A stretch of 64,000 nucleotides of DNA from Pseudorhizobium endolithicum (GTDB taxonomy: Bacteria > Pseudomonadota > Alphaproteobacteria > Rhizobiales > Rhizobiaceae). A program made the translations under genes and the position numbers. Location of the stretch: NCBI RefSeq assembly GCF_902153245.2, contig NZ_CABFWF030000010.1, forward strand, positions 202,560-266,559, written 5' to 3'. The notes beneath the pieces were generated by a model that had not been told where the DNA came from, made no database searches, and saw nothing but the letters and a program-made list of their open reading frames with translations. Below, one piece after another: positions 63,988 through 64,000 of this stretch. Within the stretch, counting starts at the first letter, position 1. Every line of letters starts with the position of its first letter.

Positions 63988-64000
63988 ATGAACGTCACAA
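63988..64000 (+). CDS. Start of a further gene, cut by the window edge
   Basis: ATG AAC GTC ACA, preceded by GGGAG 8 bases upstream and the palindromic promoter region. Only four codons are visible, so nothing can be said of the product. Confidence 0.4.

Overview
The window is a high-GC chromosomal segment of an alphaproteobacterium, almost certainly of the Rhizobiaceae. This rests on protein similarity recalled by eye and on gene order typical of that family: clpP-clpX-lon, rplM-rpsI, argC next to COX15, pstSCAB-phoUB, ihfA-fabH-plsX, and glyA-nrdR-ribDE-ribH-nusB. I see no insertion sequence, prophage, CRISPR array or rRNA operon. One tRNA gene, tRNA-Pro(GGG), is present.

Layout. 1-5.5 kb: the protease block lon (cut by the left edge), clpX and clpP on the minus strand, then a plus-strand diguanylate cyclase. 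5.6-10.3 kb: gamma-glutamyltransferase, a cytochrome P450, a frameshifted cupin gene and O-acetylhomoserine sulfhydrylase. 10.4-15.1 kb: a Cys-rich small protein behind a perfect FixK/FNR box, a CoA-binding protein, a thioesterase, ribosomal proteins L13 and S9, agmatinase and argC. 15.2-16.9 kb: a cupin remnant, haem A synthase and a DUF2842 membrane protein. 17.0-25.2 kb: a six-gene polysaccharide cluster (GNAT, Wzz-like co-polymerase, Wza-like exporter, GT4, initiating phosphoglycosyltransferase, Wzy/ligase). Its content matches the unipolar polysaccharide (UPP) adhesin genes of Agrobacterium. 25.3-26.3 kb: three small genes.

26.4-38.6 kb is a phosphate-starvation region. A PhoB-box-driven phnCDEE transporter lies on the plus strand, and pstSCAB-phoU-phoB on the minus strand has its own Pho box. 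A broken MFS gene sits between them. Both uptake systems and the regulator PhoB lie within about 12 kb, but no phoR is in the window.

38.8-50.5 kb is mostly housekeeping: nadE, tRNA-Pro, a BA14K-like protein, MerR, ihfA, fabH, plsX, a DUF177 protein, a cytochrome bc1 chaperone, bamE, the proton pyrophosphatase hppA, an MFS transporter and nusB. 50.5-56.1 kb holds the riboflavin/one-carbon block ribH ... ribE-ribD-nrdR-glyA. A YefM-YoeB toxin-antitoxin pair with its TGTACA operator, a group III truncated haemoglobin and a gene-free spacer separate ribH from ribE. 56.3-59.2 kb: an L,D-transpeptidase (ldtP-like) and its MarR-type regulator (ldtR-like), with a YrbL-family gene between them. 59.4-64 kb: a DUF6163 protein, hemB, a brnT-brnA pair with brnT frameshifted, an RDD protein, the leucyl transferase bpt, a DMT transporter, and the first codons of another gene behind a palindrome.

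Three genes (cupin, MFS, brnT) each carry one or two single-base indels in or beside short homopolymers, so assembly error must be excluded before calling them pseudogenes. I found no convincingly undescribed system. The best leads are the FixK-box Cys-rich protein, the Wzz protein with a ruined ATP-binding loop, the tandem Pho box, and the insertions that split the rib and ldt loci. All family assignments come from reading the sequence, not from database searches.
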